This document shows positions 1 to 9,420 of a stretch of 64,000 nucleotides of DNA, one piece after another. Position numbers and translations under genes: made by a program. Below the pieces are notes generated by a model. The model searched no databases, was not told the origin of the DNA, and saw only the letters and a program-made list of their open reading frames with translations. The stretch's first letter is position 1; the number at the start of each line of letters is the position of its first letter. Source of the stretch: Apium graveolens. Lineage: Eukaryota > Streptophyta > Magnoliopsida > Apiales > Apiaceae. The stretch spans positions 91,499,671 to 91,563,670 of the forward strand of contig NC_133653.1 of NCBI RefSeq assembly GCF_009905375.1, written 5' to 3'.

Positions 1-40
1 TCGTAGGTGGATAGATGATGCAAATGTTGCTCAATGCATC

Positions 41-697
41 ATGCTAGCTTCCATGAACATTGAGCTACAGAAGCAACATGAGCATATGGATGCTCACACT
101 ATCCTCATGCATCTACAAGAGTTGTATGATATGGCAGGGAGGACAGCTCGATATGAGATATCGAAGGAGTTGTTCGGTTATAGGATGTCTGAGGGATCAT
201 CTGTGAATGACCATGTACTTAAGATGATCAATTTGATTGAACGTCTTGGACAACTTGGTTTTGCCATGGATGGGGAGTTGAGCCAAGACTTGGTCTTGCA
301 ATCGCTTCCGAGTTCGTTCTCGCAGTTTGTTGTGAACTTTCACATGAATAAGTTGGATGTCAGCCTGCCTGAACTCCACAACATGTTGAAGACTGTGGAA
401 TCGAATTTTTCCCCTAAGAAGAGTTATGTTCTTCTAATTGGTGAAGGTTCCAATCCTAAGAAAAGGAAGAGGAACCCTTCCAAGAAGAAGAAAGTAGGTG
501 AGAAAACGTCGGTTCCACCAAAAGCTGAAGACCCCAAGAGCAAAGTTGTTTGCTTTCACTGTAACAAGGTGGGGCATTGGAAGAGGAACTGCAAGGTTTA
601 CCTTGCAGAATTGAAAAAGAAGGGTAGTGAGACTACCGCTTCTGATTCAGGTATGTTCATGATAGAAGTGAATATGTCATTTCTACTTGGGTATTAG
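41..697 (+). pseudogene. gag: gag (capsid/nucleocapsid) of copia-1
   Basis: Gag forms the virus-like particle and packages element RNA. The 218-codon open stretch has the helical core of copia-type gag (residues about 1-130), a lysine-rich basic stretch (about 140-155), and a zinc knuckle CFHCNKVGHWKRNC of the C-x2-C-x4-H-x4-C type near residue 170. The true start lies left of the window; the first ATG here falls inside the conserved domain. The open frame ends shortly after the knuckle, and the protease continues in another frame, so gag-pol is frameshifted. Confidence 0.85.
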
Positions 698-1086
698 ATA
701 CCGCCTATGGTTCTCATATCTGCAATTTGTTGCAGGGACCAAGGAGAAGTAGGACTCTTGAGGAAGAGGAGGTGATTCTACTGATGGAAATGGAGCAAGA
801 GTTGCTGCTGAAGATGTAGAATCATTTCATTTACATAGGCCTACGGGCAAGACTATTGTTTGAAATAATTGTTATTTTGTTCCCTCGATTGTGAGGAATA
901 TTATTCCCATATTAGACTTGGGTGGATTTTTCATTTATTATTGAGAATAATGAATGTTCTATTCTTAGAGATAATATTCTTTATGGACGTGGTACTTTAA
1001 ATAATGGTCTGTATATATGTGACATAATTTACTTTAGATTGAACAAACTAATAAAAGAAAAGGGATGATGAAAATCTCACTTTATA
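680..1086 (+). pseudogene. decayed protease and integrase N-terminal region of copia-1
   Basis: Just after gag, another frame reads VLDTAYGSHIC near 690-720. This matches the copia protease active-site region (normally D-S/T-G), with the glycine replaced by alanine. The rest is interrupted by stops and frameshifts, and I cannot trace the HHCC zinc-binding part of integrase with confidence. No other gene is visible in this stretch. Confidence 0.6.
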
Positions 1087-1952
1087 GTGGCACTGCAGTC
1101 TCCATTTAGTGGACATGCAGGAGAGAGGGCTGCAAATTTGCTAGGAATGGTACACACAGATGTATGTGGACCAATGTCTACGCAAGCCATGGGTGAATTT
1201 TCATACTTCATTACTTTCATAGATGATAGATCTGGATTCAGATATGTGTTTGATGAAACACAAGTCTAAGGCCTTTGAAAAGTTCAAAGAATATAAGTAT
1301 GAAGTGGAGAAACAACCAAACATAGTATTATAACTCTTTGATTAGATCGAGGTGGTGAATACTTTAACGGAGAGTTTCTAGATTATCTCAAAGTAAATGG
1401 TATAGTCTCCCAGTGGACTCCTCCAGATTGGTATCTGAAAGGAGAAATCGAACTTTGTTAGACATAGTTCGGTCCATGATGAGCTATGCAAATCTTCCAG
1501 TATTCCTATGGGGTTATGCATTGGAAACCTCAGCATATTTACTGAACAAGGTGCCTTCCAAATCTGTTCCTCAAACTCCGTATGAGATATGGAAAGAAAG
1601 GAAACCGAGTCTTAAACACGTTAAGATTTGGGGATGTCCAGCTTATGTCAAGTAAGTTGACCCAGATAAGCTGGAATATCGATCCGTAAAATGTAGTTTT
1701 GTGGGATATCCTAAAGAGACTTTAGGGTATTACTTTTACACCGATCATCGGGTGCTTGTCTCCAGACATGCTACCTTCTTGGAAAAGGAGTTTATCCTTG
1801 AAGGAAACAGTGGGAGCAAAATTGAACTTGATGAAGTTCAAGAAGCACAAACTACTACGGATCAAGTGGAAACACATGTTCTGACTGAACAACCTTTTGT
1901 GGAACAGCCCATTCATAGATCAGGGAGAGTGTCTCGCCAACCTGAGAGGTAA
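1087..1952 (+). pseudogene. integrase of copia-1, broken
   Basis: Three open pieces (1087-1269, 1413-1655, 1701-1952) give the copia integrase core. HTDVCGPM holds the first catalytic Asp and FITFIDDRSGF the following strand. A degraded 'DRGGEYF'-like stretch lies near 1345-1375, and [16 protein letters not shown] holds the catalytic Glu. [20 protein letters not shown] is the conserved region after the core. Frameshifts near 1265 and 1400 and a stop near 1655 separate the pieces, so no working enzyme can be made. The last piece is the variable linker before RT. Confidence 0.85.
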
Positions 1953-2591
1953 TATGGCCTTGTCATTGAGAATGACAATGAGTTGTCGATCATTGATGAT
2001 GACGACCCTGTGACCTATAATGAGGCTATGATTAGTGTTGACTCAGAGAAATGGCATAGTACCATGAAATCCAGAATGAAAACTATGTATACAGTATACA
2101 AAAGATAAATTATAGCAGATGGCCAGGTGGAGACCTTTAAGGCCAGGCTTTTGGAAAAAGGATTCAAACAAAGGCAATGGATTAACTTTGATGAAACTTT
2201 TTGCCTGTAGCCCTGTTAAAATCAGTTCGGATTTTGCTTGCGATTGTTGCTTACTACGACTATGAGATCTGGCAATTAGCCAGGTGGTTTTATTTCCAAG
2301 AGAAATGAAAACCTAGTGTGTAAGCTATTGCGAACCATATGTGGTTTAAAGCAAGCTTCTCGTAAATGGAACATTCGTTTTGATGAGACAATCAAAGAGT
2401 TTGATTTTATCAAAAACGTAGATGAACCATGCGTCTACAAAAGGGTTAGTAACATTTCTTATATTGTATTGAATTAGAGTTGACACACACAATAACATAG
2501 CAGACCCACTCACAAAGCTACTTTTTGAAAGTCACTTTGATCGTCATAAAGATGAGATGGGTATTAGATACCAGAGTGATTGGCTTTAGTA
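1953..2591 (+). pseudogene. reverse transcriptase/RNase H scraps of copia-1
   Basis: Translated pieces match the RT entry region (DPVTYNEAM, then KARLLEKGFKQ) and the later CGLKQASRKWN block, joined out of order by internal deletions and stops. The YVDD catalytic block is not found. Near 2500-2560 the frame reads NIADPLTKLL, the typical C-terminal end of copia RNase H. About 1.4 kb of the usual RT-RH coding length is missing, so this is a deletion derivative. Confidence 0.75.
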
Positions 2592-2603
2592 CAAGTGGGA
2601 GAT
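2592..2603 (+). other. polypurine tract of copia-1
   Basis: CAAGTGGGAGAT lies directly before the 3' LTR. It is the purine-rich primer site for plus-strand DNA synthesis, in the form common in plant copia elements. Confidence 0.8.
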
Positions 2604-4276
2604 TGAAAGGAATATGTCCTAAGTCCAATCATGTATTAGGATTTAGGAATAACTTTTATGTAATCTGTTTTGATTTCATTGATATTAATAAAGACTTGTT
2701 TTGTTTTTATTACGGGCTTTATCTATTTAAGTGTTTAAATAAGATATACCATAGTTTAGAGTAAAGCTTTTTATGGATTATGATGAGATCATAATAGTGA
2801 GACCTAAAAAGATGATAACTCTAAACTTAAATAGTTCCTGGTCATAGGATTACTAACTGGTAATTAATAATCCGCAAAGATCGGTACATACTATGCTTGC
2901 TTCATTATGAAGGATGTCTGTTCTCATAGACATTTGTGTGGTGACACTATAGCTAGTATGTAGGTGCTTATTATAGAATAAGTTCACTGAACATGACTCG
3001 CCCAGCTGAATAACTGATGGAGTTCACTCACGTGTCAGCAGTTGTTCGCTTAGTGATAGTTGTACAAGTATCCTTAGACTTGAGGTCATCATAGTCATCT
3101 TGTGTACACTGAACTATGCTTTGGTTTAGTTAGTCTTCAGGGACAATTATTAGGGCTCTTCTGGGTATAGGAATTTGTACACGAAGATAGTGTATGATCA
3201 ATAAAGGATATACCCCTTCCAGTGAAGGAAGCGAATGTTCAAGGCTGATCCACTTATGCTAGTTCAGGAATCTCTGGCCAGAGTGAATGAAATTAGAAAG
3301 GAGTTTCTAATTTGCATAGAACTACGCATAGTAAATGGTAAGCAAAGTGATTGAATTAGATAGGCTTGACACGAGATCCATGCCTTGTATTTAATCGGAA
3401 CATTGTAGGGTAGAAGGAGTTTATTGTACGGTAACTATTCACTGACAGGTTCTTGGTATTCTAAGCAGTGAATTCATATTATCCGGATAGTCGCGATATG
3501 TTGAGAAGCATCACTCATGATGTAGAATAAATGTGATTAATTAATTAATCATATTTAATAAATTAGAGAATTTATATAAATAATGATAAAATAGTTTTAT
3601 TATTATTTATTTCTACTACCGGCTTAATATTGAACCTACAGGGTCACACCATAAAAAGAGAATGATTTTATGGTGGAGGAATTAATTAATAATGGCTAAT
3701 AATTATTTATTTGTGAAATAAATAATTAATTGGCAAATTTAATAATTGATTAAATGAGATTTAATTGATTATAAATTAATTAAGAAAAGTTCTTAATATT
3801 ATTAATTAAGGATTTAATTTTTGGAAATTAAATCAAGAGAGAGAATTATTTCTAAAGTGTTTAGAAAAAGGATTAATAATTAAAAGGTGTTTTAATTATT
3901 AATGAGAATAATAAATGGGATAATAATAATATTATTTATGGGAAAATTTCAGCTGAAAATTTTGCCTATAAATACACTATTATAGACCCTATTTTATTCT
4001 AACCCCATCGGAACCCCAGAAACCCAAAAGTTTCAGAAAACCAAATTCTCTCCACCTCCTCCTCCTCCTCCTAAAAGTCATTTTCTTGGTGGATACCGGT
4101 GGAGTGCTTCACACTTGAGGAGCAACTGCTAAGGATCTCTGATCGTTGTCTCCGAATTAATTTTAAAAGGTTAGATTCGATCCCTCGAATTTTTATTCAC
4201 GATTTATATGCTTTTATTTGGATTTTGTATGTGTAAAAGTGTTTTGCCATGCCCCCGCTGCGTTAAAAATCCAACA
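2604..4276 (+). repeat. 3' LTR of copia-1
   Basis: The LTR starts TGAAAGGAATATG right after the polypurine tract and ends in CCAACA, about 1,673 bp. Its first bases look eroded from a TGTTGG-type end that would pair with the CCAACA end. It has a TATA box and a transcript-like leader near its right end. There is no real ORF; the 79-codon open frame at 2525-2764 straddles the LTR start and is not a gene. Confidence 0.85.
3967..3974 (+). promoter_or_regulatory. TATA box in copia-1 LTR
   Basis: TATAAATA, about 310 bp before the LTR end, is followed by a C/T-rich stretch with CCTCCTCCTCC near 4056-4071. This is the normal layout of a plant LTR promoter at the U3/R boundary. Confidence 0.7.
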
Positions 4277-5491
4277 GATGCAATGTCTAAGTGTTTAGCA
4301 TAAGATGTAGAGACAAATGAATGTGTAGCTCCAGTATCAAATAAGACTATAGCATTTCCATTACCGACAGAAAGTGATCCTGAAATGGTACCTGGAGTAC
4401 TTGCAGCATCTTTTTCAGTGATGGAAAACACACGACCCGAAGTCTTCTGGTTGCTTTTCTCTCCCTGATCCTTACGATCCCAAGTCTTCTTTGGTGGCAT
4501 CTGACAGTCTCGAATAGTGTGACCCTTCTTTCCACAATTGAAGCATGCTCTAGTAGCCCAATATCAAGTGCTTCCTCCATGCATCTTTCCACAATGCTCA
4601 CACTTAGATGCTTCCTTATTTCCAGTTTGGTTGAAAGACCTCTTTTGCTCATTTCCTTGATTTCCATTATTTTGCTGAAAATTCCGAGTATTATACCTCT
4701 GATCATTTGGTTTGAATCCACCTGAAGAAGCACCATTTTTCTGAAATCCATGTTGACGCTCGGAAAAGTCATCTTCTCTTTTTCTTTTCTGATTTTGCAT
4801 GTCTCGTTTCTTGAGAAAGTCAGCCTGATGAAGCTCTTGATCTCTGGCACTGTCAACCAAGGTGTCCATAGATGTATAGCAGTTAGAGATGATATGGTTG
4901 CGGATGGAATTCTTCAAAGCCCACTTAAACTTCATGATTTTATCCGCTTCTGACCCAGCCACAGATCTTGCACAACCAGCTAACATCTGAAATCTGACTT
5001 GAAAGTCTGCCACCGACTCATCATCTCTCTGAGTAATACTCTGATACTCCCTTACATATTCCTCACGTATGCTGGCTGGAAAATACCTCTGGTCAAACTG
5101 AGTTTTGAATACCTGCCAAGTAAGAGTATATTCATAGCCAAGTGCATGCGACGCTACCACAGACTTACACCAAGTATTAGCATCCCCCTCAAGACGATAA
5201 GTAGCAAATCGAGCCTTTTTCCACCTCTGAACACTCCAAGACCCTGAAAATTTTCTCCATGTGATATATCCAAGCTTCAACATTCATGGGAGTCTTGGCC
5301 TCCTTAAAACAATTGGGTCTTTGCTTTATAAAACGATCAAACATAGTTTGACCATCTCAATCTTGCCCGTTAGCAGTGGGATTCTGTCCACGTTGAACTT
5401 CCCGCAACATCTCCATAAAAGTACTCCTATCCATAACAATCTGCTGATTATCATTCCCCCCGGTATTTCGACTACTGCTACCTCTTGCCAT
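4277..5491 (-). pseudogene. gag: gag and start of protease of gypsy-1
   Basis: The start ATG is at 5491 (MARGSSSRNTGGND). The retrotransposon gag core is clear (TFDQRYFPASIREEYV-type block near 5060-5110). A CFNCGKKGHTIRDC zinc knuckle follows near 4510-4550, and the protease active site VLFDTGATHSFVS lies near 4305-4345. Breaks: a TGA about 45 codons after the start, a one-base frameshift in an A-run near 5225, and a TGA before the knuckle near 4565. The protease is truncated by the copia-1 insertion a few residues after the active site. Confidence 0.85.
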
Positions 5492-5627
5492 CCTGCACAA
5501 AATTTTATGAGTGCACAGACACATATATCACAAAATCATATCCAAAATCTTAAATCTACCCGTATGGAGTCAACCCAAAACTCACAGGTCAAATCCTAAA
5601 GGACAGTCTACAGAAACTATAACCTAA

Positions 5628-5640
5628 GCTCTAAATACCA
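5628..5640 (-). other. primer-binding site of gypsy-1 (tRNA-iMet)
   Basis: On the - strand TGGTATTTAGAGC sits 4 bp inside the LTR. It differs by two bases from TGGTATCAGAGC, the site matching plant initiator tRNA-Met that many gypsy and copia elements use. Confidence 0.75.
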
Positions 5641-5644
5641 ACGT

Positions 5645-8361
5645 TGTAACACCCCACTTAAACAAGTAGATGCTACACAAGCTAAGTCTTATTTATTAAT
5701 GAAAGAAAAACAAGCTAAACATAATTTATTAAACTAATAAAAGTTCAAAATCTTCAACATAAAGTTATCTAATAAGATCCAAAATAATATGGAATAAAAC
5801 ATGTCCTTGACTTTATTTTCAACTAGATAACAAGCTAAAATCTGGGCAGCACTCATCACACCCCCCTTTACCCCCGACTACCTGTGGAAAGAAATAAATA
5901 CGAGTGAGCCAAATGCCTAGTATGAATATATCATTAAAAGGTAAAGCAAAAGAATATATTTGATTTTAATAATTAGCCAAGAAGATGAGTAATATGACAG
6001 TAATTATTTAGTAGCAAGGAACCAACTAATCCAAACAAAATCAAAGAAATGGCTGAGAACAAGTAAGGTGGGTACTAATAAGGGCATCTTATAAAACCTC
6101 TGCTCGCTAGTAAACACCAAGCAAAGCACAGTGCAAACAGTTCCTTCTCCGGTTATCCACAAGAAGGATAAAATGAAATGTATAAAACATTTCCCAAACA
6201 AACAAAATGATCATGATCTTAATCATGCCTCATACCCTAGAGACATGCTCGTATACTCACAGCACTGATACGAGTTAGTGCCGAGAGCACCAAAGACTGC
6301 AAAAACCCCATGTGTCTCGTCTGTGATTTACCCACACAGATAAGTTTAAGAGCCCATAACAAATGGTTACAAAGTGTTTCCAATAATATTGAAAATAAAA
6401 GTTGCATGTGACAAATCAATTATACTGATAGATAACATAGATCAAAAGTGGTTAAGCAACAACATGGATCAAAGATGGCTGAGCAAAACTTAACAAGTGT
6501 ACATATACACTTAACAAAATAAAATTTGATAAGATAAATATGATGGGACAATAAGTACAGGGGAAGAAAATATATTTTAAATGAAGAGAGAATGAAAGAT
6601 ACTCGTACCTGGAATGAGTCTAAAATATTAAATCACTACTTAGCTCCAAATCAACCTCCAAACCAATCTATAATATCAACACAAATATAACTTATAAACG
6701 CCAAACTCTAAAACCCACTAAAAAGTAAGCTAACAAAATTATAATATTTTATACAACTATCACAACTAATACAGATTATCACCATCTCATGCTAGAGTAG
6801 TATAAACATATAACTAACAAATAATCTGAATAATATACAAGCTGGTTCACAAAATATAAAAGATATTTTATTAATTTATAAAAGTAGTGTAGAAAACTTT
6901 AAATATATGACTTTATAAAAGTAGACAAACTTAAATTATACATTAATTTAACACATTAAATTGTAACAACAATTTAAGAAAATGATAAAAATAAATATAG
7001 CATGCTCTCTGTCTATCAACACATACCGACAATATTTATCAAATCCACCTCTCACACATTTATTAATTAATAACACATTGGTAAAAAAAAAGTAACAAAT
7101 ATGTTATGAGGAAAATATAATAAGATTAACAAATGTAAACAATTTATAATTTTAGATAAACAAACAACCAATTGTTAATTACTTAACTTAATTAACAAAA
7201 TACTTTGACTACATATCTCCTGTAAAATAAAATACCATACATATCATTAGTCCCACAAATACATATTTTGTCAATTTTTAATAAATCTCAATAAACTAAA
7301 TCTTGTGAAAATAGATTTTATTTTACAAATATTTTTACATATTAACAAACTAGCACAATATAACATGATAATTATTGTAAACAACTCACACACATAACTA
7401 GTAATTAATAATTAACAAAACTAGCCAGATATTAATAATATTAAAATTTATCATATCATTCGGTTAATAAAATGTAAAAACCTGAAAATCATATAATTTA
7501 TTAAACAAACCTAATGACATACAGATTATAAACAAAAACAACAGGGAACATGACTAATTAGATTACTACTAATTAAACATCTTGTAGCCAGTACAAATAA
7601 CCATTAATCAATTAAACGTGCATTAAACAGTAACCTAACACAATATATAAACATATAAACAAATAATATAATAATTTGATAATACTTACCTGAATTTAGA
7701 GCCTAATATAAGTATGTAAACAAAAATGTGTACAAATAGTTATAAACCTGAAAATAAAATGATTAATATTAGTATACAATATAAATAATAATCATCTTAA
7801 ATTACATAATCAAATTTTAAATAAACCTCCTCAAGATGTACACTTCTCTGAAAATTTTGAAAGTTTTTGGCCGGCTATCTTTCTCCTCCTCTTGATCTTT
7901 AATAACCCAAAAATCTGTTTCTCCTTCTCTTATAATCTTTAATCACCCAATATTTTAACAGTGACACTCCAGTTAGCTCTTCTCTGACCTTCTTGCACAT
8001 GTAGATCCAAAGCTTCCTTTCTTATGCACCAACTCTTCTATCTCACTCATAAGTTATATAATACTACTCATTTTCCATTTTGTTATCTGTCGCTCTAAGA
8101 TGAGTTTTTGTGTGAAAACACTAACAGGGTGACTCTGTTTATAAGTAGCCCAACAAACTATGAAACTCTTATCACCTGGTTTGACTCATATTCAAATTTT
8201 AAACAACTAAAAGATAGCTTACAAAATTCAAATTTTTAACAGCCTATTATCTACATAAAACATTATCCATAATTTTGAATTCAAAAATTAATTAATAAAT
8301 ATTTACTAAGTTATTGCACCAACAATGTACCAAATAAAATATGGGGTAATATACTTGAGCA
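5645..8361 (-). repeat. 5' LTR of gypsy-1
   Basis: The left end, TGTAACACCCC on the + strand, is the LTR 3' end next to the PBS. The right end is placed at about 8361, where homology to Sirevirus B begins. The sequence is very AT-rich and holds no credible coding ORF. Length ~2.7 kb. The right boundary is uncertain by a few bases because the partner LTR and TSD are outside the window. Confidence 0.7.
8137..8145 (-). promoter_or_regulatory. TATA box in gypsy-1 LTR
   Basis: On the - strand CTTATAAAC lies about 220 bp inside the upstream end of the LTR, a plausible U3 promoter position. It is supported only by position and motif. Confidence 0.45.
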
Positions 8362-8573
8362 CCACCATCATCATACACACCGTTTCTCCAAAACTCTAGT
8401 ACTTGAGTACCAGAAACTGCTTCGGGTTCAGTCAGAGCATACCCAATATCAGAACTAACAAGAAAGTCCTGAATGAAGTGAAGTTCAGAGGGTGCTTCTG
8501 ACTTTCTAAGAATAGCAGAGAAGTTATTAGGAACAAACGTAGCTCCATCGAAAATTATGTCCTTGGGTGCCAT
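8362..8573 (-). pseudogene. N-terminus of long accessory ORF of Sirevirus B
   Basis: The start ATG at 8573 opens MAPKDIIFDGATFVPNN. About 71 residues are visible, and roughly two-thirds are identical to the same ORF in Sirevirus A. It is truncated at a conserved DDGG by the gypsy-1 insertion, after which the frame runs into LTR sequence. B still has Trp where A has a stop codon (34395-34397), so the stop in A is a later loss. The function is unknown; I recognise no standard domain. Confidence 0.75.
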
Positions 8574-8663
8574 GAGAATTTATGAGAATGAGAATTGCCT
8601 GTAAGGTGTTTGAGAAAATATCTTTATGAAAAATCTTCAGTAGATGAGAGAGAATAAAAGTAA

Positions 8664-8681
8664 AAAGAGAGAGAGAGAGAG
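8664..8681. repeat. GA/CT microsatellite
   Basis: A run of GA dinucleotides on the + strand. On the element's sense strand it is a CT tract in the 5' leader of the long accessory ORF. The A copy has only scattered short CT blocks here. Confidence 0.85.
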
Positions 8682-8726
8682 AAAATATGAAAGTAAATAA
8701 AAGATATTATAATCTTTTCTCTCTTT

Positions 8727-8736
8727 TACTTATACA
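8727..8736 (-). promoter_or_regulatory. TATA-like box before long accessory ORF (Sirevirus B)
   Basis: TGTATAAGTA on the - strand lies about 155 bp upstream of the ATG at 8573. The same decamer lies about 155 bp upstream of the matching ATG in Sirevirus A (34733-34742). Conserved position, conserved flanks and a pyrimidine-rich leader suggest a core promoter; transcription is not shown. Confidence 0.55.
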
Positions 8737-9218
8737 TGGTAGTAAAAGTAACCGTTGAGACACCTGTCACACATGCAGCAGTAAAAGATAATTAATGGGC
8801 ACGGGTATTCAGTAATCATTACTTATCACATGCAGTTTTTCAAGGAAAAACCGTTCTACTTAACAAGTAATCCCATTAATCAAGGGTGTTCAGTTTTATT
8901 TTAAATTTTAAAACTGTTCCCACTCAAAATTAATACTGCCTTACCAATATTCTGGAAAATTATAACCAATGAGAGAATGACCATTAATAAACCAAGTAAA
9001 CAAATACTTCCACGTCAGAATCAGAACTTGATTTGTATCAGAGCTAAAAAAGGTCATCAAAATATGGTTAGTATCAGGATTTAAAATGTTATCAGAATAT
9101 CAAACGACTCAGAGACAAAATCTTGAATAAATATAAAATTTCATTAATATATTGAGCAAATACATTTCATGAAATTTAAATTACAAGCTCAAAAGTACAA
9201 GATTGTCCTAAGCTACAA

Positions 9219-9420
9219 TTATTTCTTCTTCCTACTCTCAACAAAAAGAACAGCGAGAAGAATGATTCGCTCCTGCTGTCGGAGAGCTTCCCTCCGTTCC
9301 TCTTGTAGACGCTCAAGATGGCGATGGTAGTCCATGTAGAAGAACAAGAGGTCTGTGAGGACCTCTTGGGGAACAGAGTCCCAGACATCATCAGGAATAG
9401 CAGTGACATGCCATTCTTGC
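9219..9420 (-). pseudogene. small accessory ORF of Sirevirus B, 3' part
   Basis: The sense strand reads EWHVTAIPDDVWDS near the cut and ends in a TAA at 9219-9221. The 5' part (ATG at 43790) lies beyond gypsy-2. Without the insertion and one TSD copy the ORF would be 90 codons including stop, with no defect. About two-thirds of residues match the 91-aa protein of element A, including the YMDYH and HLERL blocks and an Arg/Glu-rich helix. The function is unknown. Confidence 0.75.
9416..9420. repeat. left TSD of gypsy-2
   Basis: CTTGC here and CCTGC at 43718-43722 flank the complete gypsy-2 composite, with one mismatch. In Sirevirus A the uninterrupted site reads CCTGCTGCC, which supports a 5-bp duplication at integration. 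Confidence 0.8.

Larger units (their letters stand above)
1..4276 (+). mobile_element. copia-1: degenerate Ty1/copia retrotransposon, 3' part
   Basis: The gag, protease, integrase and fragments of reverse transcriptase follow in Ty1/copia order (integrase before RT) on the + strand, then a polypurine tract and a 1.67-kb LTR. The 5' LTR and the start of gag lie left of the window. Every domain carries frameshifts or stops, and most of RT and RNase H is deleted. The right end sits in the protease reading frame of gypsy-1, so copia-1 inserted into that element. The TSD cannot be checked because the left end is outside the window. The clade is not certain; the long LTR and gag type would fit an Angela-like group. 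Confidence 0.9.
4277..8361 (-). mobile_element. gypsy-1: Ty3/gypsy retrotransposon, 5' part
   Basis: On the - strand, reading right to left, there is a ~2.7-kb LTR, a tRNA-Met primer-binding site, gag with a zinc knuckle, and the start of the protease. The element is then cut at 4276 by copia-1. The rest of pol must lie beyond the left edge. Its right end lies inside the large accessory ORF of Sirevirus B: matching sequence between A and B stops at about 8361. The clade is unresolved because RT and integrase are not visible. Confidence 0.85.
8574..9218 (-). other. leader and spacer between the two accessory ORFs of Sirevirus B
   Basis: There is no coding sequence here. Reading the - strand it holds a conserved stretch (CTGCATGTGTGACAGGTG, complement of 8761-8778), a TATA-like TGTATAAGTA (8727-8736), then a C/T-rich leader including a (CT)n tract (complement of the GA run at 8664-8681) up to the ATG at 8573. 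The layout matches element A. Confidence 0.7.
8362..9420 (-). mobile_element. Sirevirus B, left fragment (accessory region)
   Basis: This - strand piece matches the accessory region of Sirevirus A (34367-35470): the N-terminus of the long accessory ORF, its upstream leader and promoter-like region, and the 3' two-thirds of the small accessory ORF. It is cut on the left by gypsy-1 and on the right by gypsy-2. The element resumes at 43718, and the reading frame of the small ORF continues exactly if one TSD copy is counted. Confidence 0.85.

Noticed and set aside
4519..5599. Several + strand frames of 67-112 codons
   Set aside because: Antisense shadows of the gypsy-1 gag, which has clear gag and zinc-knuckle motifs on the - strand.
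9176..9409. 77-codon frame beginning MSLLFLMMSGTLF
   Set aside because: A shifted-frame shadow of the small accessory ORF of Sirevirus B; the conserved frame is the one matching element A.
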